A stretch of DNA of 6,117 nt from positions 1 to 6,117 of the forward strand of contig JAGKXB010000051.1 of the NCBI GenBank assembly GCA_021151485.1, written 5' to 3'. Of the stretch, positions 1-6,070 are shown piece after piece; the first letter of the stretch is position 1, and every line of letters starts with the position of its first letter. A program made the position numbers and the translations under genes. Below the pieces are notes generated by a model. That model saw nothing but the letters and a program-made list of their open reading frames with translations. It searched no databases and was not told the DNA's origin. Origin of the DNA: Oxalobacteraceae bacterium (lineage in GTDB: Bacteria > Pseudomonadota > Gammaproteobacteria > Burkholderiales > Burkholderiaceae_D).

Positions 1-2
1 AT

Positions 3-1175
3 TTTATTCATTTTTGGTTGCGTGGCCGGGAGTTGGGAATTGCCAAGGAATTTGGTGATTATTGCCTGGAATTTAAGGCGGCGTTGATGGAGCGGTTTTC
101 GAGCAATGCTGAAGCACGAATGAATTATGCCTTTCATCTTGATGCTGGCCGTTATGCAAGCTTCTTGCGCGCACGTTCTGAATCTCGTGGCGTAAAACGA
201 GTAGAAGGTAAAATTGCCAAGGTAAACCTGAATTCCGACTCCGGGTTTATTGCATCACTGGACTTGGAATCGGGTCAGAAGATTGAAGGTGATTTATTTA
301 TCGATTGTACTGGTATGAGGGCGCTATTAATCGAGCAAGCGCTACACACAGGCTACGAAGACTGGGATAAATGGTTACCCTGCAACCGCGCGATTGCTAT
401 TCAAACCGAATCGACTGGGCCTGCATTGCCCTATACGAGATCAGTAGCGCATCATGCAGGCTGGCGTTGGAAAATCCCTTTGCAGCACAGAGTTGGAAAT
501 GGCGTGGTTTATTCCGCTGAGCATATGTCTGAGGAAGAAGCGAAACAGCTACTGCTCTCAAGTGTTGACGGAAAAGTGCTTACTGAGCCGAACATCATTA
601 AATTCCGAACAGGTCGACGCAAAAAGGGATGGAATAAAAACTGTATCGCGGTCGGTCTTTCGGCCGGCTTTTTGGAACCTTTGGAATCCACCAGTATTCA
701 CATGATCATGACCGCTGTTACGCGCCTTTTGCAATTGTTTCCCCAAGGCGAAATCAAGCAGACACTAATTGATGAGTACAATGCGCAAGCCGAAAGTGAG
801 GTTACTCGTATAAGAGACTTCATCATACTGCACTACAAAGCAACCGAGCGCGATGACAGTTCCTTTTGGCGCTACTGCAGGGATATGGAAGTGCCCGAAG
901 AACTGGCGCACAGAATGAGACTATTTAAAGAGCATGCAAAGTCATTCCAGGTTGAAGGTGAATTATTTCGCCTGGATTCCTGGACTCAAGTCATGCTTGG
1001 TCAAGGAATTACTCCAACTTCCTATCATCCAATAGTTAGGTTGATGTCGAGGCAAGAATTACAACACTTCTTGACAACAATTGCCGCAGATGTTGATAAA
1101 AATATTGCTATGATGCCCCACCATCATGACTTTGTGAATAAATATTGCACCCAAAAAATCATGATGAATGAGTGA
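3..1175 (+). CDS. Flavin-dependent (tryptophan-type) halogenase, N-terminus beyond window
   Basis: The reading frame is open from the left edge (first full codon at 3), and its first residues FIHFWL match the HHFWL stretch of the second halogenase at 2941. The gene therefore begins upstream, and the TTG at 18 is not its start. About 390 residues are present; by comparison with the paralogue roughly 105 are missing, including the FAD glycine motif and the catalytic lysine. Visible family marks are GWRWKIP (from about 459; the WxWxIP motif that keeps the family from acting as monooxygenases) and EPLESTSI, with the presumed catalytic Glu at 684-686. By family knowledge it would use FADH2 from a separate flavin reductase, O2 and halide to halogenate an electron-rich aromatic, in the cytoplasm. 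It is about two thirds identical by eye to the second halogenase. The substrate is unknown; tryptophan is not assured. Confidence 0.93.
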   Translation, partial: FIHFWLRGRELGIAKEFGDYCLEFKAALMERFSSNAEARMNYAFHLDAGRYASFLRARSESRGVKRVEGKIAKVNLNSDSGFIASLDLESGQKIEGDLFIDCTGMRALLIEQALHTGYEDWDKWLPCNRAIAIQTESTGPALPYTRSVAHHAGWRWKIPLQHRVGNGVVYSAEHMSEEEAKQLLLSSVDGKVLTEPNIIKFRTGRRKKGWNKNCIAVGLSAGFLEPLESTSIHMIMTAVTRLLQLFPQGEIKQTLIDEYNAQAESEVTRIRDFIILHYKATERDDSSFWRYCRDMEVPEELAHRMRLFKEHAKSFQVEGELFRLDSWTQVMLGQGITPTSYHPIVRLMSRQELQHFLTTIAADVDKNIAMMPHHHDFVNKYCTQKIMMNE

Positions 1176-1896
1176 TGTAGCCATGTCTGAAGCCTGGGTG
1201 CCGGAATTACATTCTGAACTAACTTATAAATACAGCTTGGTTGGTCATGAAAATACGCCGGTACTGATTATTGATAATTTTTTGCGTGACGCGCATTGGT
1301 TGGTCGAGTTTTGTAAGCGTAATAATGATTTGAGTGCGGTTGACAACTTCTATCCAGGGCATCGTATGGTTGCACCCAAGCTGTATATTCATGCAATTAA
1401 TAATTTCCTGGCGGAGCTGCTAAAAAATATTTTTGAATTGCCGCAAGAAAATATCGCAGGTGGAAAAGCGTTGTATTCCCTGGTGTTAACACCCCCTGAG
1501 CTTTTAGAGATTGCGCAATGCCTTCCGCATGTGGATTCCTATTTGGCGGGGGACTTGGCCTGTGTTCACTATTTGTGTGGTAGTGATAAAGGTGGGACGT
1601 CGTTCTATCGACACAAAAAAACGGGTTATGAGAAATTAACGTCCGCCAATGTCGATAGCTACCGACGGTCAGTGGTGGAAGAGGGCGCTTTTGCACTTCA
1701 AAAAAAAACTTACATGAATGGATCAAATTGTTATTTCGAACAAATTGCATCAGTTGATGCAATGTTTAATCGTATGGTCGTTTACCCTTCCAATATTTTG
1801 CACTCAGGTAATATCGCCCCGGATTTTCAGTTTGATCCCAATCCGGAGACTGGCCGGTTAACGCTGAATTCCTTTATTTTTTGCAAACGAGACTAA
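1168..1896 (+). CDS. DUF6445-like protein, possible Fe(II)/2OG-oxygenase fold
   Basis: A 242-aa soluble protein with no signal peptide or membrane segment. I recognise it as resembling the DUF6445 family often found beside halogenase and SapC genes; its function is not established. The core region has HVD (residues 121-123), a GGTSFYRHK stretch (142-150), LHSGN with His212, and Arg230 in TGRLTLN. This HxD...H...R order is what Fe(II)/2-oxoglutarate oxygenases use for metal and cosubstrate, so a hydroxylase-like role is inferred, not shown. The ATG at 1168 overlaps the end of the upstream halogenase by 8 nt, which points to translational coupling. An in-frame ATG at 1183 is an alternative start, and neither has a strong Shine-Dalgarno. 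No terminator separates it from the halogenase, so the two are probably co-transcribed. Confidence 0.85.
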   Translation: MSDVAMSEAWVPELHSELTYKYSLVGHENTPVLIIDNFLRDAHWLVEFCKRNNDLSAVDNFYPGHRMVAPKLYIHAINNFLAELLKNIFELPQENIAGGKALYSLVLTPPELLEIAQCLPHVDSYLAGDLACVHYLCGSDKGGTSFYRHKKTGYEKLTSANVDSYRRSVVEEGAFALQKKTYMNGSNCYFEQIASVDAMFNRMVVYPSNILHSGNIAPDFQFDPNPETGRLTLNSFIFCKRD

Positions 1897-2083
1897 ATAC
1901 TCCCTCTTGTGTCTGCCAAGGCGGCAGCTTCACTGCGCTGATATTCCCCTATTTGTTTCACTGTGGGAAGTTTCACCAAATTCAGGTGTGGCGCCGGCAC
2001 TTGTTAGCTATAGGGCGCCCCGAGTAATATGCTGAACCCTACGACACTAAAGCTCTTTTTTATAACAATAGCGGTTCAATACT
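1897..2083 (+). other. 187-nt intergenic region, no gene seen
   Basis: No plausible coding frame. It holds a short inverted repeat CTGCC/GGCAG (1913-1917 and 1923-1927), two GGCGCC palindromes (1990-1995 and 2014-2019) and a candidate promoter (listed separately). There is no convincing Rho-independent terminator after the DUF6445-like gene, so read-through into the SapC gene is possible. Confidence 0.6.
2001..2030 (+). promoter_or_regulatory. Candidate sigma70 promoter for the SapC-family gene
   Basis: TTGTTA (2001-2006) and TAATAT (2025-2030) are separated by 18 nt; each matches four of six consensus positions. Transcription would start near 2037 and leave a leader of about 47 nt. A GGCGCC palindrome lies in the spacer and another just upstream at 1990-1995. 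This is a pattern match only. Confidence 0.33.
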
Positions 2084-2809
2084 ATGGCCAAACACGTTCT
2101 TCTTAATAATATTACGCATAAAGACCTCAAAGTTATCACTGATTATGCGGCAGCTTACGGTGATGATGTGGGCAGTACCCTGACCTTTCCTACTGAATAT
2201 GCCGATGTGCATCGCGAATACCCCATCCTGTTTCAGAAAAATGAAAATACCGGCAAGTTCCAGTCGATAGTTTTGCTGGGGCTGAAAAGTGATGAAAACC
2301 TGTTTCTGGATGGCGCTGGTGGCTGGAAAGCCAATTATGTGCCTGCTGTGGTTGAGCGCGGCCCATTTTTGATTGGTTTCCAGGATCAAAGCCGCGATGG
2401 TGGGAGCGAGCGTGCACCCGTTGTACATGTGGATGTAGAAAGTCCTCGCATCAGTAATTCCGACGGTAAAGCAGTGTTTTTGGATCACGGTGGCTTGAGT
2501 CCCTATTTGGATAAAATTTCGCAATTGTTGAATCGTATTTATGAAGGTATGCAAGTGAGCGATGCCATGTTTGCCGCCTTTACCGAGTTGGATTTGATTG
2601 AGCCGGTGAATCTGGAAATTGCCTTGAATGATCGCGAAACCTATCGCTTGAGCGGTAACTACACTATCCATCGTGAAAAACTTGCTAATTTGAACGGGGC
2701 TGATCTTGAGCGGCTCAATCGTTCCGGCTTTTTGCGCTGTGCATTTTTAGCGGTGGAGTCTCTTGGAAATATTCAGCATTTGATTAAGTTAAAAGGAAGT
2801 CGCGGATAA
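2084..2809 (+). CDS. SapC-family protein
   Basis: A 241-aa protein recognised as SapC family from the N-terminal half, with HREYPILF (residues 43-50), LLGL followed by ENLFLDGAGGWKANYVPA (71-88) and RGPFLIGFQ (92-100), and from the C-terminal GNYTIHREKL (191-200) and AVESLGNIQHL (223-233). The family name comes from a Campylobacter surface-layer gene; the biochemical role is not established. In environmental proteobacteria these genes repeatedly sit beside halogenases and TonB-dependent receptors, as here. No signal peptide or transmembrane segment is visible, so it is probably cytoplasmic. The ATG at 2084 gives the family-like start MAKHVLLNN, but its ribosome-binding site is poor. It lies between the DUF6445-like gene (187-nt gap) and the second halogenase (131-nt gap), all on the same strand. 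Confidence 0.92.
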   Translation: MAKHVLLNNITHKDLKVITDYAAAYGDDVGSTLTFPTEYADVHREYPILFQKNENTGKFQSIVLLGLKSDENLFLDGAGGWKANYVPAVVERGPFLIGFQDQSRDGGSERAPVVHVDVESPRISNSDGKAVFLDHGGLSPYLDKISQLLNRIYEGMQVSDAMFAAFTELDLIEPVNLEIALNDRETYRLSGNYTIHREKLANLNGADLERLNRSGFLRCAFLAVESLGNIQHLIKLKGSRG

Positions 2810-2823
2810 TTTCATCCGCTTTT
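2802..2823 (+). terminator. Weak hairpin overlapping the SapC-gene stop codon
   Basis: GCGGAT (2802-2807) pairs perfectly with ATCCGC (2814-2819) across a 6-nt loop, followed by only four T. The TAA stop (2807-2809) lies at the edge of the stem. It could be a partial terminator or attenuator between the SapC gene and the downstream halogenase, but the U-tract is short. Confidence 0.4.
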
Positions 2824-2900
2824 GCCTCTACAAAAAATATAAATGATGTCTGAAATACAGCGTTCTCCGGGACGTTACACAATCACTGCCCATACTATCT

Positions 2901-2919
2901 GTATTAATCGCGTATTAAT
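2901..2919. repeat. Two GTATTAAT direct repeats, 11-bp period
   Basis: GTATTAAT occurs at 2901-2908 and again at 2912-2919, one helical turn apart, ending about 20 nt before the GTG start of the second halogenase. Each contains the palindrome ATTAAT. The spacing suits a regulator binding one face of the DNA, or an AT-rich promoter region. A regulatory role is inference. Confidence 0.35.
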
Positions 2920-2940
2920 AAATTGGCTCTGGAGTTCCTC

Positions 2941-4431
2941 GTGCAAGCAAAACCGGTAAAAAAATTGGTGATCGCCGGAGGTGGTACCGCTGGCTGGATG
3001 GCCGCTGCTGCCTTCTCCAAAAAATTTGGCGAGCTGCTGGATATAACCATTGTTGAATCCGAAGAAATTGGAACTGTAGGTGTTGGTGAAGCTACCATTC
3101 CTCCTATGCGAGTATTTCACAAGCTACTTGGCATCGACGAGCAGGAATTTATGCGCGCAACCAGCGCGACGTTCAAACTGGGTATTTCGTTTGAAAACTG
3201 GGGTCGAGACGGCGATAGGTATATTCACTCCTTCGGTAAAACCGGTAAAGAAACCTGGTTGGGAGATTTTCATCATTTTTGGCTGTACGCCCAAAAATTG
3301 GGGTTAACCGAATTTGAGTTCGGCGATTTTTGTCTGGAGTTAAAGGCTTGCCTCGCTAATAAATTTGCCTTGGGCCCAAACCTGGATATCAATTACGCCT
3401 ATCATCTGGATGCCTCGCGCTACGCAAAATTTTTGCGCGCCATGAGCGAAAAAAATGGTGCAAAGCGTGTTGAAGGAAAAATTATTGAAGTAAAACAAGA
3501 TTATGATTCCGGATTTATTACGGCACTGGTGTTAAATTCCGGGGCGTTGATTGAAGGTGATTTCTTTATTGATTGCTCAGGCTTTCGCGGCTTGCTAATC
3601 GAGCAAACCCTGCGTACCGGTTATGAAGATTGGTCGCAATGGTTGCCCTGCGATACGGCGCAAGCTGTTCAAACAGAATCGGTTGGCCCCGCTGTGCCCT
3701 ACACTCGTTCAATCGCACATCACGCCGGTTGGCGCTGGCGAATTCCATTGCAACATCGCGTCGGCAATGGTTTGGTCTATTGCAGCAATTTTATGAGCGA
3801 TGATGAAGCGCGCACTACCTTGCTCAGCAAGGTTGAAGGTAAAACTCTAATAGAGCCACGCGTGATTAAATACCGCACTGGCCGCCGTTTAAAAAGCTGG
3901 AATAAAAACTGCGTCGCATTGGGGCTCGCTAGTGGTTTTATTGAGCCGCTCGAATCAACGAGTATCCATTTGTTTATGATGGGTATCACCCGCATCATGC
4001 GCTTATTCCCGTTTAATGGTGTAGAACAATCTTTGATAAATGAATTTAACCGCGAAGCTTTGGAAGAAATTCAAAGTATTCGCGATTTTATTATTTTGCA
4101 CTACAAAGCCACTGAGCGCGATGACACACCTTTCTGGCGCTACTGCAAAAATATGGAAATACCTGATTCATTGGCGCAACGCATGGAATTGTTCAAAAAA
4201 ACTGGCCATGCCTACCAGGATCCGGGCGAATTATTCCGTATTGATTCCTGGACGCAAGTCATGCTTGGCCAGCGCATAATGCCAGAGCAATACCACCACA
4301 TTGCACACTTAATGTCGAAAGAAGAATTGCAGCAATTCTTCACCAAAATGCGTTCGGTAATTAATCAACAGGTTGAGAAGCTGCCGCACCATGAAGAGTT
4401 TGTGCAAACGTATTGCAAGGCGGAGATGTGA
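2941..4431 (+). CDS. Flavin-dependent (tryptophan-type) halogenase, complete
   Basis: A 496-aa protein from the GTG at 2941, chosen because GGAG (2931-2934) sits 6 nt upstream; the TTG at 2923 would add six residues but places that GGAG inside the gene. The FAD-binding GGGTAG is at residues 13-18. Lys79 lies in TFKLGISFENW and carries the same number as the catalytic Lys of PrnA and RebH. GWRWRIP (263-269) is the WxWxIP motif, and Glu338 in EPLEST (335-340) matches the second catalytic residue. The enzyme should use FADH2, O2 and chloride or bromide to make hypohalous acid, which Lys79 relays to an aromatic substrate. It is somewhat shorter than PrnA (about 538 aa). Relatives in similar loci, such as BrvH-type enzymes, act on indole-like compounds in vitro, so free tryptophan is not assured. 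It is the last gene of the cluster and is followed by a strong terminator. A flavin reductase is not in the window. Confidence 0.96.
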   Translation: MQAKPVKKLVIAGGGTAGWMAAAAFSKKFGELLDITIVESEEIGTVGVGEATIPPMRVFHKLLGIDEQEFMRATSATFKLGISFENWGRDGDRYIHSFGKTGKETWLGDFHHFWLYAQKLGLTEFEFGDFCLELKACLANKFALGPNLDINYAYHLDASRYAKFLRAMSEKNGAKRVEGKIIEVKQDYDSGFITALVLNSGALIEGDFFIDCSGFRGLLIEQTLRTGYEDWSQWLPCDTAQAVQTESVGPAVPYTRSIAHHAGWRWRIPLQHRVGNGLVYCSNFMSDDEARTTLLSKVEGKTLIEPRVIKYRTGRRLKSWNKNCVALGLASGFIEPLESTSIHLFMMGITRIMRLFPFNGVEQSLINEFNREALEEIQSIRDFIILHYKATERDDTPFWRYCKNMEIPDSLAQRMELFKKTGHAYQDPGELFRIDSWTQVMLGQRIMPEQYHHIAHLMSKEELQQFFTKMRSVINQQVEKLPHHEEFVQTYCKAEM

Positions 4432-4440
4432 TCAGTTTTC

Positions 4441-4493
4441 TCCTCAGATAAAAATCCTGATCAGCAAAACTGATTGGGATTTTTATCTGAGGA
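4441..4493 (+). terminator. Very strong Rho-independent terminator, probably bidirectional
   Basis: Positions 4441-4457 pair perfectly with 4477-4493. Two G-U pairs then lead to an inner stem ATCAG/CTGAT (4460-4464 with 4470-4474) around a CAAAA loop, about 24 bp in all. The stem contains an A-run on the left and TTTTT (4480-4484) on the right, giving the classic form on either strand. It starts 10 nt after the halogenase stop codon and should end the cluster. Confidence 0.88.
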
Positions 4494-4510
4494 AATAATT
4501 AACTTACAGA

Positions 4511-4597
4511 CAAACTACACTCGACCCGCCCTTTCACGATACTCACGTTGGCGTGGGTTATATCCAAAGTGCCTTTGGTAATGAAAGAGAAAGTTTG
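4511..4597. repeat. Nested inverted repeats that can fold into a branched structure
   Basis: CAAACT (4511-4516) pairs with AGTTTG (4592-4597). Inside it CTTTCA (4531-4536) pairs with TGAAAG (4582-4587). These enclose two hairpins: ACTCACG/CGTGGGT around TTGG (4541-4558, one G-U pair) and CCAAAG/CTTTGG around TGC (4564-4578). The four stems are mutually compatible and would form a three-way junction. The element fills the gap between the halogenase terminator and the RHS tip. Its function is unknown; a recombination boundary, a repeat family or a structured RNA are all possible. Confidence 0.45.
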
Positions 4598-4622
4598 CAT
4601 TCAAGGAAGGCAGGCACAGTGA

Positions 4623-5396
4623 TTTTATCTCACTTACACCTACGATATGGACAAGGGTAGCATCATCGCCCGCACCGATGGCTCTGGTAATTACCTGACA
4701 AAACTCACCTACGACAGTTTCGGTATTCCTGCCGCAACCAATACTGGACGCTTTGGTTACACCGGCCAGATTTGGTTGGGTGAGTTAGGGTTGTTCCATT
4801 ACAAAGCGAGATTATATTCACCGAAGCTAGGCCGCTTTTTACAAACGGATCCGATTGGGTATGAAGATCAGATGAATCTTTATGCTTATGTGGGAAATGA
4901 TCCGGTTAATATGGTCGATCCTACCGGTAAAGTGGGATTCCTTGCTTTCTTGATTCCACTATTTAGTGGTGGAGCCTCAGCTACAGCAACGACGGCAACC
5001 GTTACAACTGCTGCAGTTTCCTTTACAGCTACGGAAGTAGCTGTAGGTGTTGTAGCAGGTACAGCGATAGCTGCAACCGCAATTGCAGTAAAAAATGAAT
5101 CGGCAGAAACTCCCAAATCTCCTGAAATAAAGCCTGGCGAAGTTGCTGGTCAAACTCCTGAAAAAATTGATGAAATTGCTAAAGATAAAGGTTTAATTCC
5201 CAAGGGGCCAAATCCTCAGGCTGGTCAAGGCTCTTATACAGATCCTGTTATAGGCAAGCAAAGAATCCTTATACATCCCGATGCAGATTGCGGGCCTCAT
5301 TGCCATGTGAACGACTCAGAGGGAAATAGACTTGATGAGGAAGGTAATAAAGTTCCGCCTGAGTCACCCGAAGCCCATTTGCCATTAGGCAAATAA
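4623..5396 (+). CDS. RHS-family C-terminal tip with putative toxin domain (orphan Rhs-CT fragment)
   Basis: The frame opens after a TGA at 4620-4622; RHS-like sequence (LTYTYD) begins at once, before the first ATG at 4647 (249 aa from there). It has YD-repeat remnants ([13 protein letters not shown]), the RHS-associated core (residues 45-94, counted from that [24 protein letters not shown] and DPTG at 91-94), a hydrophobic Ala/Thr/Val-rich stretch (96-147) that could enter or cross a membrane, a linker, and a C-terminal domain (about 164-249). That domain has [17 protein letters not shown] (210-220) and a [10 protein letters not shown] ending. Full RHS proteins exceed 1000 aa and deliver such tips into rival cells. 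Here the N-terminal cage and delivery parts are absent and no Shine-Dalgarno precedes the ATG, so it is likely a displaced cassette that may be silent. The toxin activity is not recognised; a nuclease is one guess. Confidence 0.8.
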   Translation, partial: FYLTYTYDMDKGSIIARTDGSGNYLTKLTYDSFGIPAATNTGRFGYTGQIWLGELGLFHYKARLYSPKLGRFLQTDPIGYEDQMNLYAYVGNDPVNMVDPTGKVGFLAFLIPLFSGGASATATTATVTTAAVSFTATEVAVGVVAGTAIAATAIAVKNESAETPKSPEIKPGEVAGQTPEKIDEIAKDKGLIPKGPNPQAGQGSYTDPVIGKQRILIHPDADCGPHCHVNDSEGNRLDEEGNKVPPESPEAHLPLGK

Positions 5397-5403
5397 TTAC
5401 GAT

Positions 5404-5407
5404 GGAG
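5404..5407 (+). promoter_or_regulatory. Ribosome-binding site of the immunity-like gene
   Basis: GGAG lies 7 nt before the ATG at 5415 and inside an 18-nt intergenic gap. It fixes that start and contrasts with the RHS tip, which has no such site. Confidence 0.7.
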
Positions 5408-5414
5408 AAGTAAA

Positions 5415-5693
5415 ATGCATGATTGGGTTTTTTTAGAGCTTCATTTTCTGTGGCACGATGGAAGTTGTAATTTAAAATTTAAAGATGCCATATCGTCAGA
5501 AAAATTTATTACCTGTATCGGTGTGCGTAAATTGACTGTCCCTAGGCAAGAAGCGTGGGGTGAAAGTGTTTGCGTAAATAAAATTAGAGGGCCAATTCAG
5601 GAAAATGGATTTGAATTACTAAAGATAGAAATGCAATCTGGAGATCAAATAATCATTGAGGCCGCAAAAATAAATATGCCAGAAAAAAACTAA
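5415..5693 (+). CDS. Small hypothetical protein, probable cognate immunity protein
   Basis: A 92-aa soluble protein with no signal peptide or membrane segment. I do not recognise a named family. Visible marks are an aromatic N-terminus (HDWVFLELHFLWHDG), a central PRQEAWGESV and a final MQSGDQIIIEAA, which suggest a compact mostly beta fold. It starts 18 nt after the RHS tip stop, with a clear RBS, and ends before a strong terminator. A short unrelated gene directly after an Rhs-CT toxin is the standard immunity position, so the role is inferred from context alone. If the tip is silent, it may be kept to protect against relatives carrying the same toxin. Confidence 0.72.
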   Translation: MHDWVFLELHFLWHDGSCNLKFKDAISSEKFITCIGVRKLTVPRQEAWGESVCVNKIRGPIQENGFELLKIEMQSGDQIIIEAAKINMPEKN

Positions 5694-5727
5694 GAATTTA
5701 AAAAATGCGATTTTAGAAATAACCGAA

Positions 5728-5763
5728 CCCCGGTCAGCTCGCTGTCCGGGGCTTTGTTTTTTT
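5728..5763 (+). terminator. Rho-independent terminator after the toxin/immunity pair
   Basis: CCCCGG (5728-5733) pairs with CCGGGG (5746-5751). An inner CAG/CTG stem closes a CTCG loop behind one T-T mismatch, and CTTTGTTTTTTT follows. It lies 34 nt after the immunity-like stop. On the other strand it would follow the SymE-like gene, though with a poorer T-run, so it may serve both convergent units. Confidence 0.9.
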
Positions 5764-5782
5764 AAGCGTTCGAGTTTGTTCG

Positions 5783-6052
5783 TCACTCCGCCGTCAACAC
5801 CAAACACCCTTGCATTGCGCGGATCGTCACCGGCGTGTTAATGGTGAATCCCGCCTGTTCCAACCAATGCCCCTTGAATTGCAACCAGGGCACGGTTGCC
5901 TGTGGCGGGTACTGTGTCTTGCGGTGATAGTCCACCATGCGCCCGGTCTTGACCTTGCGAATGTGACAGGGTGGTGTTGCTTGCGTAGAATCGCGTCTAG
6001 CCCGTACGTTGTGGTGAGTTTGCGAGCCGCAACATTTGTAATCGCAAATCAC
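5783..6052 (-). CDS. SymE-like toxin family protein
   Basis: An 89-aa protein on the - strand. The C-terminal half (about residues 53-89) reads VPWLQFKGHWLEQAGF, then VTIRAMQGCLVLTAE, which matches the SymE pattern of a conserved W-L-x-x-AGF helix and a closing strand GxxVL. E. coli SymE is an SOS-induced RNA-targeting toxin of about 113 aa with an AbrB-like fold, repressed by the antisense RNA SymR; shorter relatives are often found in RHS loci, as here. The start is uncertain: no in-frame ATG precedes the domain apart from Met39, the frame opens after a TAA near 6100, and GTG at 6052 is the best candidate, with a weak RBS. The first 30 residues, including CCGSQTHH, do not look like family sequence. 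The gene converges on the immunity-like gene. Confidence 0.8.
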   Translation of the reverse strand: MICDYKCCGSQTHHNVRARRDSTQATPPCHIRKVKTGRMVDYHRKTQYPPQATVPWLQFKGHWLEQAGFTINTPVTIRAMQGCLVLTAE

Positions 6053-6070
6053 ATTTCTGTTTTCGATTAC
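6038..6070. repeat. Inverted repeat spanning the SymE-like start
   Basis: GTAATCG (6038-6044) and CGATTAC (6064-6070) are perfect inverted copies 19 nt apart, enclosing the GTG start codon. They could form an mRNA hairpin hiding the start, or an operator. E. coli symE is controlled at its 5' end by LexA and by SymR; this repeat does not resemble a LexA box. Confidence 0.4.

Noticed and set aside
18..20. TTG as start of the first halogenase
   Set aside because: The frame is open to the window edge and upstream residues already match the paralogue, so the gene simply continues leftward.
1397..1762. 121-aa open frame on the - strand inside the DUF6445-like gene
   Set aside because: Antisense shadow with low-complexity His/Pro-rich translation and no recognisable domain.
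2060..2671. 203-aa open frame on the - strand over the SapC gene
   Set aside because: It is antisense to a recognisable SapC-family gene, shows no family resemblance and is explained by codon bias of the real gene.
4511..4597. Integron attC site or hammerhead ribozyme
   Set aside because: The nested stems prompted the idea, but the attC core motifs (RYYYAAC and GTTRRRY) and the hammerhead core sequence are not present in the right places.
4499..4600. 33-aa open frame on the - strand (starts MQTFSFITKG)
   Set aside because: It looks protein-like but has no clear RBS and coincides with the nested inverted repeats; too short to support as a gene.
4503..4622. Upstream RHS sequence in another frame before the orphan tip
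   Set aside because: I translated the + frames here and found no YD-repeat pattern left of about 4629, so a simple frameshift does not explain the short tip.
5619..5807. 62-aa open frame on the - strand across the terminator
   Set aside because: It runs through a strong terminator hairpin and overlaps both the immunity-like gene and the end of the SymE-like gene.
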